A stretch of DNA of 10,465 nucleotides from an uncultured Bacilli bacterium (GCA_947598425.1 CANQFH010000035.1:1-10465); one strand, 5' to 3'; positions 1-7,659 are shown, counted from the stretch's first letter. Numbers and translations are program-made. The notes: generated from the sequence alone by a model not told the origin.

Positions 1-31
1 GACCAATTGCAAACATTTTTAAATTTTTCAT
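1..31 (-). CDS. Start of a gene running off the left edge, function unknown
   Basis: Only the first ten codons are in the window, reading MKNLKMFAIG. The start is supported by a strong ribosome binding site (AGAGGAG, about seven bases before the ATG) and by a well-formed promoter just upstream. A lysine followed by hydrophobic residues would suit the beginning of a signal peptide or membrane protein, but ten residues cannot decide this. The promoter carries an operator-like G tract described separately, so the gene may belong to a metal- or thiol-stress response. That is an inference from the operator, not from the protein. Confidence 0.72.
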   Translation of the reverse strand, partial: MKNLKMFAIG

Positions 32-56
32 TTTTTCTCTCCTCTCTATGTCTTTA

Positions 57-87
57 ATTATACCCCCCCCAGTATTTGAATTGTCAA
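57..87 (-). promoter_or_regulatory. Promoter with CsoR/RcnR-like operator in the spacer
   Basis: On the minus strand a perfect -35 box TTGACA (87-82) and a perfect -10 box TATAAT (62-57) are separated by 19 bases, two more than ideal. The spacer ends in eight consecutive G. Four-base arms ATAC and GTAT flank the G tract as an inverted repeat (plus strand 60-75: ATAC, seven C, A, GTAT when read from 60). Operators of the CsoR/RcnR/CstR repressor family (copper, nickel/cobalt, persulfide or formaldehyde sensors) are G/C tracts flanked by such arms. The match is by eye, and no repressor gene is in the window. The boxes are firm; the operator assignment is an inference. Confidence 0.68.
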
Positions 88-127
88 TATATTTTATTCT
101 TATTATTGTAAATATTTCCTACAAATT

Positions 128-157
128 AAAAAAACATACTCAATATCAAGTATGTTT
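128..157 (-). terminator. Intrinsic terminator of the LtaS-family gene
   Basis: A perfect 9-bp inverted repeat (arms 132-140 and 149-157, AAACATACT / AGTATGTTT) with an 8-base loop begins seven bases after the stop codon of the sulfatase gene. Read on the minus strand it ends in seven consecutive T (134-128). The stem is AT-rich, as expected in this genome. Confidence 0.72.
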
Positions 158-163
158 CTTATC

Positions 164-2092
164 TTATTTAAATACTTCTTTATAATAATTATTTTCTATT
201 ATCATTTTACTCATAGTTATTTTATTATTGACAATTTGATTAATTTTTTGAACATATTCATCATCAACTTCACTACCATCATTCGGTACAAACTTTCTTT
301 GAGCTGAGAAATATGTACCTTTATCTGTTACCCAAGAACGATTAGAAAACATTGCTAATCCTCCTTCAGTACTTAAAATATCTTTACCTATGAATAATCT
401 TGAATCATAATTTATCCCAAATATATTATAGATTGTTGGCATAACATCTATTTGACTTCCTACTTTAGTAACCTCTATTGGTTCCATTTCACTATTCCAT
501 AGGATAAAATTACTCTTATTAATAGTAACTACTCCATCTTTTTCATAACTACTAATCTCATTTACTTCATCTACTGATAATTCATATGGATAATGATCTC
601 CTACTAAAGCAATAACAGTATCTTCTAACTTACCAGCTTCATCTAATTTTTTAATTAATAACTCTAAAGCTTGATCTAATTCCATTTGAGCTGCCAAATA
701 AGATGCTGGAGCTTCAGAATAACCTAAATTAAAGGCTTCATATTCACTTTTATGTTTTCTACTACTAGCATTACCCCAATTATATGAAGCATGTCCTGAT
801 ACTGTGGCATAGAATACCATAAAATTATCTTCATTTATATAATCATTAACTGTATTTTCAATCATAGCAACATCACTTTGTGGCCATTCATTACAATTAA
901 TCAAATTCTCTAACCCATTACGACAAGCTTTAAAATTATCGAAACCTAAACTCTTTAAATACTTATTCCGATCTTGGAAAGTATATGTATTATCATGATA
1001 AGCATAAGTACTATAATTTATTTCTTTAAATTTATTAGCAATCCCTTGAGGAAAAGTATTATTACCACTTCTAAATTTAGATAAAACATCTAAACTTGCT
1101 GCATATAATCCTGTCATTTCTTGGAATTCTCCCCCAATCGTACTATATATAGTTGGAGTATAATAATTCTTAAAGACAAATCCACTATTAACAAGCTTAT
1201 AAAGTGTTGGTGTTAAATCTTTTCGAACGGCTATTTCATTAAAACTTTCAGCCATAAATAATATTAGATTTTTACCCTTAAATTTACCAGTATATTCATT
1301 TTGTTTAGTACCAGTTTCATTTAACATATATTCATGAATTTGCTTGATTTTACTATTAGTACTATTTGCCATTAAATTATTAAAATCGATATCTAAATTA
1401 TTATAACTATATTCTTTGGGACCTTCTTCTTCATTATTTAATCCTCCAGTAATAACAATCTTTTCATTAAAACCAAAAATCATTCTCTTAGTATCTATTA
1501 ATAAAGTATTTAATACTCCGAGATTCTCTACCGTTAAAGAAACATCATTTACTTCATAATATAGGGTATATGGCGAATAAGATTTATCTTTCTCAATATT
1601 TAATCCTACTAAATATACTCCATATAATCCTAAAGTCATACAACTTAAAATTAAATTTTTCTTCCAATTATTTTGTTTATAATTTAAATGTTTACTAAAT
1701 ATTAAACTTATTATTAATGGTACAAAGAGCATAATTATTCCTGGTAATCTTTTTAAGGTTTCCATTACCCCTTTAGAGGCAAAATCACCAACTTGATCAG
1801 CTACTTTAAAAGCACCCCAAGAAACAAAAAAGCCAAAATAACCTTTAACTACATATTGAGCACTAAACCATACTGCTGTTAAAATCATGATAATAATAAA
1901 GATAGCTTTATTTATTTTTTGATTCTTAAACATATTAGTAATAATACTTAATAAAACACTTAAAGGTATTAAAAATAATATCATATTAATAATTGATAAT
2001 CTAAAAATATTATCAAATACTAATATTTTATAAAAGAATTCCATATAAATAAAACTAACTAAATATACTAACAATAAATTAATTTTTTTCAT
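164..2092 (-). CDS. LTA synthase (LtaS)-family membrane sulfatase / phosphoglycerol transferase
   Basis: Polytopic membrane enzyme of the LtaS/MdoB type, expected to transfer glycerol phosphate from phosphatidylglycerol to a growing teichoic acid-like polymer or a glycolipid on the outer face of the membrane. The N-terminus has about five hydrophobic segments (residues 5-25, 31-53, 60-82, 117-133, 146-165), followed by an extracellular sulfatase-fold domain from about 272. Visible active-site elements are AESF with metal-ligand Glu282, the nucleophile region STIGGEF with Thr318, SGH with His434, GDH with Asp499-His500, and the conserved QIDVMPTIYNIFG stretch at 547-559. The length (642) fits the family. 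The start is backed by GGTGA five bases before the ATG. The gene appears to be a single transcription unit with its own promoter and terminator. Whether it makes lipoteichoic acid or modifies another glycopolymer cannot be told; the STIGGEF context differs from S. aureus LtaS. Confidence 0.88.
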   Translation of the reverse strand: MKKINLLLVYLVSFIYMEFFYKILVFDNIFRLSIINMILFLIPLSVLLSIITNMFKNQKINKAIFIIIMILTAVWFSAQYVVKGYFGFFVSWGAFKVADQVGDFASKGVMETLKRLPGIIMLFVPLIISLIFSKHLNYKQNNWKKNLILSCMTLGLYGVYLVGLNIEKDKSYSPYTLYYEVNDVSLTVENLGVLNTLLIDTKRMIFGFNEKIVITGGLNNEEEGPKEYSYNNLDIDFNNLMANSTNSKIKQIHEYMLNETGTKQNEYTGKFKGKNLILFMAESFNEIAVRKDLTPTLYKLVNSGFVFKNYYTPTIYSTIGGEFQEMTGLYAASLDVLSKFRSGNNTFPQGIANKFKEINYSTYAYHDNTYTFQDRNKYLKSLGFDNFKACRNGLENLINCNEWPQSDVAMIENTVNDYINEDNFMVFYATVSGHASYNWGNASSRKHKSEYEAFNLGYSEAPASYLAAQMELDQALELLIKKLDEAGKLEDTVIALVGDHYPYELSVDEVNEISSYEKDGVVTINKSNFILWNSEMEPIEVTKVGSQIDVMPTIYNIFGINYDSRLFIGKDILSTEGGLAMFSNRSWVTDKGTYFSAQRKFVPNDGSEVDDEYVQKINQIVNNKITMSKMIIENNYYKEVFK

Positions 2093-2109
2093 AATTCACC
2101 ACTAATTAA

Positions 2110-2138
2110 ATTATAGCATACTCTTTTTATTTTGTTAC
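2110..2138 (-). promoter_or_regulatory. Extended -10 promoter of the LtaS-family gene
   Basis: The minus strand reads GTAACA (2138-2133, four of six -35 consensus bases), 17 bases, then TATAAT (2115-2110) preceded by TGC. This gives a full TGnTATAAT extended -10. Transcription would start near 2103, leaving a leader of only about ten bases that is mostly the ribosome binding site. Confidence 0.68.
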
Positions 2139-2160
2139 ATATTTTATTTTGATAATTTAC

Positions 2161-2184
2161 AAAAAGACTGAAATATTCAGTCTT
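2161..2184 (-). terminator. Second hairpin after the three-gene operon
   Basis: Perfect 8-bp inverted repeat AAGACTGA / TCAGTCTT (2164-2171 and 2177-2184) with a 5-base loop. On the minus strand the stem ends in TCTTTTTG, a short T run. It lies about 100 bases past the YihY-family stop and upstream of the next promoter, so it probably acts as a back-up terminator that insulates the LtaS-family gene. Confidence 0.5.
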
Positions 2185-2232
2185 AAGTATTACTTTTCAA
2201 TATCTTTTAGTAAATTAATACTAGATTGATAT

Positions 2233-2275
2233 CAAAAACAAAATATGTACTAAGTAATACTTGTGTACATATTTT
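2233..2275 (-). terminator. Primary terminator of the three-gene operon
   Basis: An 11-bp perfect inverted repeat (2240-2250 and 2265-2275, core AAATATGTAC / GTACATATTT) begins seven bases after the stop codon of the YihY-family gene. Its 14-base loop contains a small internal dyad, AAGT/ACTT. The downstream minus-strand sequence is TTTTGTTTTTG, a good U tract. This is the most likely end of the 5617-2282 transcript. Confidence 0.68.
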
Positions 2276-2281
2276 TATTAT

Positions 2282-3148
2282 TTACTTATTATTATTTTTT
2301 ATAGTACCAGTTTTTAACAAATTATCTTTTTCACTATTTAAAGCAATTCCAATAGTAAAGATATAACATAAATAATATATCCAAATCATTAAGACAACAA
2401 TACTTGCTAATGATCCATATAAATGACTATATTCAGCATAATTAGTTACATAATATGAATATATTTCGGTTCCTAAAATCCATCCTATAGTAGTAAATAA
2501 TGCCCCATAATTAATTACTCTACCTTTAGGTTTATGATCTGGAGATACAGCATAAATAATTCTGATAATAATAAACATAATTAACCAAGATATTGGACCT
2601 TTCATTAAATTAAAGACTTTAACTATTTTATCAGTTACGATAACATTAAAATTAACATCTTTGATTAATGTTGTAATAGTATTACCAAATACCGGAACAA
2701 TTAACATAAATACTAATAAGAATAGGATTAGAAAAGATAAGCCAAAGGCTTTAATTCTTCTTTTAATCCAAGATTTATTCTCTATTCCATAAATGGTATT
2801 ACTAGCAGTAATAATGGAATCAGCACCATTACTAGCTATATAAAATCCTATAAATAATGTGATAAATAATCTAATACCAATATCACTATTTAAATTTACT
2901 CCTAAAATAATATCAGCTATATCTTTAGAAAAAGAACTTGCTAGAAAATCATAAAGAAAATCTACAGATAAATTAAGAATACTCGCACCATAACTTATTA
3001 AACTAAATAAAGGAATAATAGCAAGGACAAAAAAGAAAGATAGATTACCTGGAAGAATAATCATATCTGGTCTTCTTAATACTTTAATAAAATTAGCTAT
3101 AAAATCTTTTAAATTGTTTTTAATATTATCTATCTTCTTTTTCATCAT
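2282..3148 (-). CDS. YihY/BrkB-family inner-membrane protein
   Basis: A 288-residue integral membrane protein of the YihY/BrkB family (once misannotated as ribonuclease BN). Its molecular role is not established. About six hydrophobic helices are visible (36-56, 91-108, 134-155, 184-203, 212-232, 245-268). Family hallmarks are the NLSFFFVLAIIPL segment near 35-47, the PKGRVINYGALF segment before the fifth helix (207-218) and the YGSLASIVVLMIWIYY motif at 244-259. The start codon lies inside the upstream gene with a 23-base overlap. AAAAAGG six bases ahead of the first of two adjacent ATG codons favours 3148. The overlap implies translational coupling with the GGDEF-like gene. The N-terminal cytoplasmic stretch and C-terminal tail are lysine/asparagine-rich. 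The family call is firm; function is open. Confidence 0.88.
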   Translation of the reverse strand: MMKKKIDNIKNNLKDFIANFIKVLRRPDMIILPGNLSFFFVLAIIPLFSLISYGASILNLSVDFLYDFLASSFSKDIADIILGVNLNSDIGIRLFITLFIGFYIASNGADSIITASNTIYGIENKSWIKRRIKAFGLSFLILFLLVFMLIVPVFGNTITTLIKDVNFNVIVTDKIVKVFNLMKGPISWLIMFIIIRIIYAVSPDHKPKGRVINYGALFTTIGWILGTEIYSYYVTNYAEYSHLYGSLASIVVLMIWIYYLCYIFTIGIALNSEKDNLLKTGTIKNNNK

Positions 3149-5135
3149 TATTAGCCTTTTTATTTTTCATATCAACTGTAGCTTCCGTTAAAGCATCCTC
3201 TATTGTTTTCAAATTATTCTCTATTATACTATAACCAAATTCTGCTCCATAATTATATGGTAATTTTTTCAATTCTTTATTTAATTTATGAATATAATTA
3301 ATTATTTGTTTTTGATTATAACCTACAGTATAAATAACAAATTCATTACCATCACTTCGCATTAAATCACTATTATCAAGTTGGGTTTTAATTAAAGCAT
3401 TCGCTGCAGCTTGAATTTGCTTATCACCCTCTCTTACTCCATATTTATCATTTATCTCTTGTAATTTATTTAAATCGACAACAATAATCGCTTGAGGATA
3501 TACGGTATTATTACTCCATGTCTTCATAAAATCACTTAAATAAGTACGATTCTTAAGACAAGTAAGTTCATCAATAAACCTAATTTTATCATTTTTCTTA
3601 ACTCTTCTAGCAATTCTAATTTTTTTTGAATTCTTATAAACCACTAATCCTATTATTAAGATTGCTACAATACTAATAATAAAATATTTAGCTATATTAT
3701 TTAAAATATTTCCACTAGATACTGTTTTATTATGACTATTTAAACCATTTAAGATAATATTAGAACTATCTAAATAATTAATATATTTATCTAATAATAA
3801 TTGTAAAGTATCTTCACCCATTTTAATTCTAAAAACATAATTATTCTCTATATAATTAGTATATTTATTAATATAATTATTTAATTTACTATCACGATAA
3901 TAATTATATATATAACTATCCATAACTATAATAACATCTTCTCTATTTAATTTAAATAATTCTTTACTATTAGAATAAGTCTTAATATTAATATTTCCAA
4001 TGCTCTTTAAATAATTATATAAATTACTTTTATCTTCTACATATACTTCTTCATTTTGTAAACTATAAATAGAATTTATTATTTGATCATTATCTTTTCT
4101 CGTAAGTATTGAAATACTACTATTAATACCATTACTAGTTTTATTAAAATTAGTATCAATATCTTTATTAAAATCAAAATAAATATCCACATTTCCTTTA
4201 TTAATGGCTCTTAACAATTTATTTTCATTTGAATATTTAGTAATATCAAAAAATACTCCTGAAAATTCACTAAATTCTTTTAAATATTCGGAAATAATTC
4301 CCCCATAATTACCACTCATAATAACTTCGTAAGGACTATTATTAATAAAACCATAATTATAATTAACACTAAGTAATTTAAAAATCTCATTTTCTTTAAT
4401 ATTTAAAGCTTCTGTAAATAAACTAAACTCTTCTTTTTTTAAATTACTATCAATATTATCAGTCCATTTATTAAAATATTTACTTATTATTCTATTAAAT
4501 ATTTCATTATTACTATTTAAAGTATAATAAACATTAATATCACTTAAATGATAATCTATTATTAAATTATTTTTTAATATAATATCAATATATTTAATTC
4601 TAGGTATAATAATATAATCATTATTATTTAAATAATCTAAAAGTTCTTCTATCGTATTATAACCATTATAGTTAATATTTATCTCTTTTAAATAACTTTT
4701 AATATATTCTAAATCATTATTTAAAACTCCTACTTTTATATTATCTAATTCTTTAATATTATTAAATATTTTTCTATTTTTACTAACTAAAACATAATGA
4801 TCTTTATAAAATATATTTTGATTACTAGGATTCTTAGTATAACTAAAATTAATCGTGCCATTAGTATCTTCAGTAGTAATAATATTTAATTTTAAACCAT
4901 ATTCTTCTTCAAAATCATTTAAAAATTCATAAAATACGCCATGACCATCTTTACTAAAAAGATTTTCTTCTTTAGCTACATAAACATTTTGAACATTATT
5001 AATATTACTACTAATCCATTCTCTTTCTTCATTAGTTAATTTATTGGGATCACTGATAATATTATAAACTATAAAAGCAGTAATAATTATTACGATACTT
5101 ATTATTAAGGGGATAAACCATTTTTTCTTTTTCAT
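3126..5135 (-). CDS. Sensor-like protein: two periplasmic-binding domains plus degenerate GGDEF
   Basis: A 669-residue membrane protein. Residues 7-27 form an N-terminal transmembrane anchor. Residues ~48-225 and ~255-460 look like two tandem solute-binding (SBP_bac_3-type) domains facing outside; the second shows the typical NYGFINNSPYEV opening and YGGIISEYLKEF helix. Residues 483-500 are a second membrane helix, and ~515-655 a cytoplasmic GGDEF-fold domain. The GGDEF domain keeps the opening motif DELTCLKNR (522-530) and metal-type Asp554 in VVDLNK, but its signature is DGNEF (595-599), with Asn597 replacing the essential Asp/Glu. The I-site RxxD is DNSD (587-590), lacking its Arg. Diguanylate cyclase activity is therefore doubtful; it may be a pseudo-enzyme that binds nucleotide or signals through contact. 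The start has AAGGTGA seven bases upstream, encoded by the last codons of the preceding gene two bases away. Confidence 0.8.
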   Translation of the reverse strand: MKKKKWFIPLIISIVIIITAFIVYNIISDPNKLTNEEREWISSNINNVQNVYVAKEENLFSKDGHGVFYEFLNDFEEEYGLKLNIITTEDTNGTINFSYTKNPSNQNIFYKDHYVLVSKNRKIFNNIKELDNIKVGVLNNDLEYIKSYLKEININYNGYNTIEELLDYLNNNDYIIIPRIKYIDIILKNNLIIDYHLSDINVYYTLNSNNEIFNRIISKYFNKWTDNIDSNLKKEEFSLFTEALNIKENEIFKLLSVNYNYGFINNSPYEVIMSGNYGGIISEYLKEFSEFSGVFFDITKYSNENKLLRAINKGNVDIYFDFNKDIDTNFNKTSNGINSSISILTRKDNDQIINSIYSLQNEEVYVEDKSNLYNYLKSIGNINIKTYSNSKELFKLNREDVIIVMDSYIYNYYRDSKLNNYINKYTNYIENNYVFRIKMGEDTLQLLLDKYINYLDSSNIILNGLNSHNKTVSSGNILNNIAKYFIISIVAILIIGLVVYKNSKKIRIARRVKKNDKIRFIDELTCLKNRTYLSDFMKTWSNNTVYPQAIIVVDLNKLQEINDKYGVREGDKQIQAAANALIKTQLDNSDLMRSDGNEFVIYTVGYNQKQIINYIHKLNKELKKLPYNYGAEFGYSIIENNLKTIEDALTEATVDMKNKKANNDEKEDR

Positions 5136-5137
5136 AA

Positions 5138-5617
5138 TTATTCACCTTCAGGTACGTTATAATTACCCCAGACGACAGTACCACTTCCAGAAGCATTACG
5201 AGCTCCTTTTAGAACGAAAGAAGATTCTCCTTCAGTTTTAATAGTTATTTCAATATCATATACTTTTAACTCTTCTTCAGTAAATAAAGGAACTATTTCT
5301 TCTGCTACTTTTTTAGCATCATTAATATTTGTACCATCATTAAATAAAATTGTATTATGAATAACTAAGCCTTTAATATAATTATTAACATTCTTAACAC
5401 TTTCATTTTCTTTAACTTTATCTTTTATTTCAGTTAAGATAGTATCGTGTAATGGAGTTGTTTTAGTTACATCTAGACGATTACCATAAACATCGGAACT
5501 AGAACCATAAAATGAAGTTAACGCAACTAAAATTATAATAAATAAACATACTAAAAGTATTATTCCTAATACTAATAATACTTTATTTTCCATCCATATT
5601 TTTTTTAATTTATTCAT
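5138..5617 (-). CDS. Membrane-anchored extracytoplasmic protein of unknown function
   Basis: A 159-residue protein I do not recognise. A short basic N-terminus (KLKK) precedes one hydrophobic helix at 13-34, then an outside-facing domain of about 120 residues. That domain looks alternately helical and beta: a charged helix at 56-72, predicted strands at 79-92, an acidic helix at 97-111, and strands at 118-137 and 146-150. There is no lipobox, although Cys24 lies within the helix. It is first in an operon with the dual-binding-domain GGDEF-like protein, whose start is two bases beyond this stop; its final codons (PEGE, stop) supply that gene's ribosome binding site. Membership of one complex with the sensor is plausible but inferred from order only. 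AGAGGTG eight to nine bases before the ATG supports the start. Confidence 0.75.
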   Translation of the reverse strand: MNKLKKIWMENKVLLVLGIILLVCLFIIILVALTSFYGSSSDVYGNRLDVTKTTPLHDTILTEIKDKVKENESVKNVNNYIKGLVIHNTILFNDGTNINDAKKVAEEIVPLFTEEELKVYDIEITIKTEGESSFVLKGARNASGSGTVVWGNYNVPEGE

Positions 5618-5643
5618 ATCTATAACACCTCTTGGTACTCTTT

Positions 5644-5699
5644 ATTATACTATATATTAAATTTTATTACAATTGTAAGTAATATTGTATATAATTGTA
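5644..5699 (-). promoter_or_regulatory. Operon promoter with palindrome and three TACAAT repeats
   Basis: The minus strand has TTGTAA (5672-5667, four of six -35 bases), a 17-base spacer and a perfect TATAAT (5649-5644), giving a start near 5637, about 20 bases before the first ATG. The -35 box is half of a 12-bp palindrome TTACAATTGTAA (5667-5678). The hexamer TACAAT occurs three times in the same orientation (5677-5672, 5689-5684, 5699-5694), spaced 12 and 10 bases, close to one helical turn. This layout would suit a regulator binding over and upstream of the -35 box; the protein is unknown. Confidence 0.6.
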
Positions 5700-5722
5700 A
5701 AGTTGACATTTTAATACATAAT

Positions 5723-5751
5723 AAAAGAAGATAATATTTCTATTACCTTCT
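5723..5751 (-). terminator. Terminator of the duplicated cassette region, GAAA tetraloop
   Basis: Arms 5741-5751 and 5726-5736 pair over 11 bp in RNA with a single G-U wobble and close on a GAAA loop (5740-5737), a very stable tetraloop class. UUUAUUAU follows. It lies 16 bases past the stop of the large Q-rich protein and separates that region from the next operon's promoter. Confidence 0.72.
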
Positions 5752-5766
5752 GATAAATGTTAATTT

Positions 5767-7329
5767 TTATTGATTTTGAGATACAGTTACTTCTTGTAAA
5801 TCTTTTATCATATCTTTATATTTTGATTTAGAAAGATTAGGACGAACTGGGGCATTTTCTCTAAGCGGGTTAAGATAATAAGAATCATAAACTCCATCAC
5901 CATTTAAATCCATTTGAGTGTATTCTCTACCTTCAAAATTATATGTCGTATGAGATACATTTCCATTTCCCAATACACCCATGTTATTTGTATAAATTGC
6001 ACTTGCAAAAGCTTCTTTTGCATCATCAGATATATTTAAATTATCTGGATAATTAACAGAATCATACACTTCTTGAGTATATTGATAACCCTTACTTGTT
6101 TTTACAATTAAGTTATCTGGATTATAATTTTGTCCAGCAGTTTTACCATTAACTACCATAGTTGATCCATCTTCACCAGGAACTTGACTACTATTATTTG
6201 AACTTTGTGTTCCTGAAGAAGCAGTTCCACCACTATTTTGATTTTCAACATGAGTATAGCCATTATTTCCATACAATGCTTCATATTGTTGTTGTTCATA
6301 CTCACCGCCTATTTGACCATTATTTTGGTTTCCTGAAGTTGTTTGAGTAGAATTATTATTTGCATTGGCATTTTCGTATTGTTGTTGTGCTTGTTCATAC
6401 TCGCCACCACCTTGACCATAATTTTGAGTTTCTGAAGTTGCTTGTGATGTTGTGTTTGCTCCAGAACTTGGACTTGCAGCAGTAGCTGAATTTGTAGTAG
6501 TTGTATTTTGAGGAGGAACTTCATTCGCATCATATGTGATATCAGAACCTTCTCCTGCATAGTTTAATATTCTACCATCATCATAAGATACTGTATCAGG
6601 TTTTCCATCCATATCAACATCATACACTTGAGCTGCTTTTGATACGCCATCTTTTGTATAATTAATAACACCTATATGATCTCCTGAATTTAAATCAGCT
6701 GCTGTATAACTAGATGCTCCTCCTATAGTTGTTTGTTGGCCACTTGTTGTTTGTTGACCACTTAATGATCTTAAAACTTTATTAGCATTCTCTGGAGTAG
6801 TAAATCCAATTGGAACACCATCTCTACTTACCATTACTGATCCATCTTTACGATATTCAAATGTATATTCACTTGAAGCATCAAAAGCTTCTTTATAAAT
6901 TCTATCTTCACTTATAAAATTACCATTTAAGGCATCTTGAACTGTTCCTGCTATCATAGCATTACTCCAACCATTCGCCGACATATCACCTTTTTGTAGA
7001 GTGGCTTTAGCTACTTTACTACCATTTTCTAATTCTGTTATTTCAAAAGCAGTTGAGGCTTCTGCTGCATCGTAATTTTCTTTTACTTGTTCGATTGCAT
7101 TAAGGTAATCTTGAATTGTCTCTCGATATAAAACAGCAAAACTATTTACTACATCAACAATACTATAAATTTGCTCTGCTATTGTTTCATTACTATAATA
7201 ATTATTAATTTCTGTTAAAGAGTTCCCATAATTGTCCGTTACAGATTCCATAGTGCCTTGAGCTCGTGTAAGTACTTCTGTTAGTTCATCAGCCACTTCT
7301 TGATCATAAAATATATTCGTATTATTCAT
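5767..7329 (-). CDS. Large LXG-like helical/calcium-loop protein with Q/N-rich linker (cassette 2)
   Basis: A 520-residue protein with no signal peptide or membrane helix. Residues 1-95 are a helical domain similar to the start of the 269-residue protein encoded upstream (shared MES, YSN, and spaced F, Y and IE positions), so the two are paralogues. Residues 96-190 are a mixed region of unknown fold. Residues ~216-272 match the ~60-residue modules of the paralogue, with a D-x-D-x-D-G-x-P-D loop (Asp237, 239, 241, 245). Residues 273-400 are Q, N, G, S, T-rich, with a near-repeated stretch (299-319 and 332-350, GEYEQ in each). The C-terminal region has another loop, Asp474, Asn476, Asp478, Asp482. 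The position after a WXG100-like gene recalls LXG-type type VII secretion substrates, but the helical domain is about half the usual LXG length and no toxin motif is visible. AAAGGAG supports the start. Export is inferred. Confidence 0.8.
   Translation of the reverse strand: MNNTNIFYDQEVADELTEVLTRAQGTMESVTDNYGNSLTEINNYYSNETIAEQIYSIVDVVNSFAVLYRETIQDYLNAIEQVKENYDAAEASTAFEITELENGSKVAKATLQKGDMSANGWSNAMIAGTVQDALNGNFISEDRIYKEAFDASSEYTFEYRKDGSVMVSRDGVPIGFTTPENANKVLRSLSGQQTTSGQQTTIGGASSYTAADLNSGDHIGVINYTKDGVSKAAQVYDVDMDGKPDTVSYDDGRILNYAGEGSDITYDANEVPPQNTTTTNSATAASPSSGANTTSQATSETQNYGQGGGEYEQAQQQYENANANNNSTQTTSGNQNNGQIGGEYEQQQYEALYGNNGYTHVENQNSGGTASSGTQSSNNSSQVPGEDGSTMVVNGKTAGQNYNPDNLIVKTSKGYQYTQEVYDSVNYPDNLNISDDAKEAFASAIYTNNMGVLGNGNVSHTTYNFEGREYTQMDLNGDGVYDSYYLNPLRENAPVRPNLSKSKYKDMIKDLQEVTVSQNQ
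6280..6435 (-). repeat. Imperfect direct repeat in the Q/N-rich linker
   Basis: Two stretches of about 60 bases (6435-6373 and 6336-6280) encode residues 299-319 and 332-350 of the large protein. Both have the form S-x-x-Q-N-x-G-Q-x-G-G-E-Y-E-Q followed by glutamines and YE. A shorter tandem, GQQTT-S-GQQTT at residues 191-201, lies further upstream. Such repeats in a linker usually change copy number between strains. Confidence 0.7.
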
Positions 7330-7344
7330 AAATTTAATTCTCCT

Positions 7345-7626
7345 TTAAAAATTTATATTATTATCAGTTGCTTCAGCATCTTGTATATTGCGTTGAATAA
7401 CATTTATTAATTCCTCTATTTTTTCTCTTACATTCTTTTCAGCATTTGATAAATCACCTAAACTATCAGATATCCATTTTCCCTCATCACCCAAATAGCT
7501 AATTAACTTGTCTCTCATATTATTAATTTCTTGGTAAACACCAGTAAGTGGTTCTGAAATATTTTTTAAATTAGCAATTTGAACTTCAGCATCATTTTTA
7601 TTTACTATTAAATTTACGTCTCCCAT
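7345..7626 (-). CDS. WXG100-like small helical protein with LGDEG turn (cassette 2)
   Basis: A 93-residue, almost fully helical protein with the size and hairpin layout of the WXG100/Esx or LXG-associated small partners of type VII secretion. Helix one is about 12-44; the turn carries LGDEG (45-49) and Trp51; helix two is about 57-87. The canonical W-x-G motif is absent, since Trp51 is followed by Ile-Ser. It aligns with the 94-residue protein of the upstream cassette (LGDEG and several positions in helix two), so these are paralogues. GAGG lies five bases before the ATG. The large protein's ATG is 15 bases downstream, and that gene's AAAGGAG overlaps this stop codon. It is likely to act as a dimer or chaperone-like partner of the following protein; that role is inferred from position. 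Confidence 0.8.
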   Translation of the reverse strand: MGDVNLIVNKNDAEVQIANLKNISEPLTGVYQEINNMRDKLISYLGDEGKWISDSLGDLSNAEKNVREKIEELINVIQRNIQDAEATDNNINF

Positions 7627-7659
7627 TTCTACCTCATCTTTCTATTTTTATCTATTTTT

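Noticed and set aside
3126..5135. Active diguanylate cyclase
   Set aside because: The signature is DGNEF with Asn in place of the required Asp/Glu, and the I-site arginine is missing, so activity cannot be assumed.
5703..5708. Plus-strand TTGACA as a -35 box
   Set aside because: No -10-like sequence lies 16-19 bases downstream on the plus strand, and there is no plus-strand gene to serve.
6162..6350. Plus-strand open frame rich in His, Phe and Tyr
   Set aside because: It is the exact antisense of the Q/N-rich linker; the His/Phe/Tyr bias is the complement of CAA/AAT repeats, and there is no ribosome binding site.
6309..6560. Minus-strand open frame in another register of the same region
   Set aside because: Shifted-frame shadow of the repetitive linker, rich in Leu, Gln and Lys by composition, with no start signal of its own.
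5767..7329. C-terminal toxin domain with immunity gene, as in classical LXG effectors
   Set aside because: No nuclease, NADase or lipase motif is recognisable after the linker, and the following gene belongs to a separate operon beyond a strong terminator.
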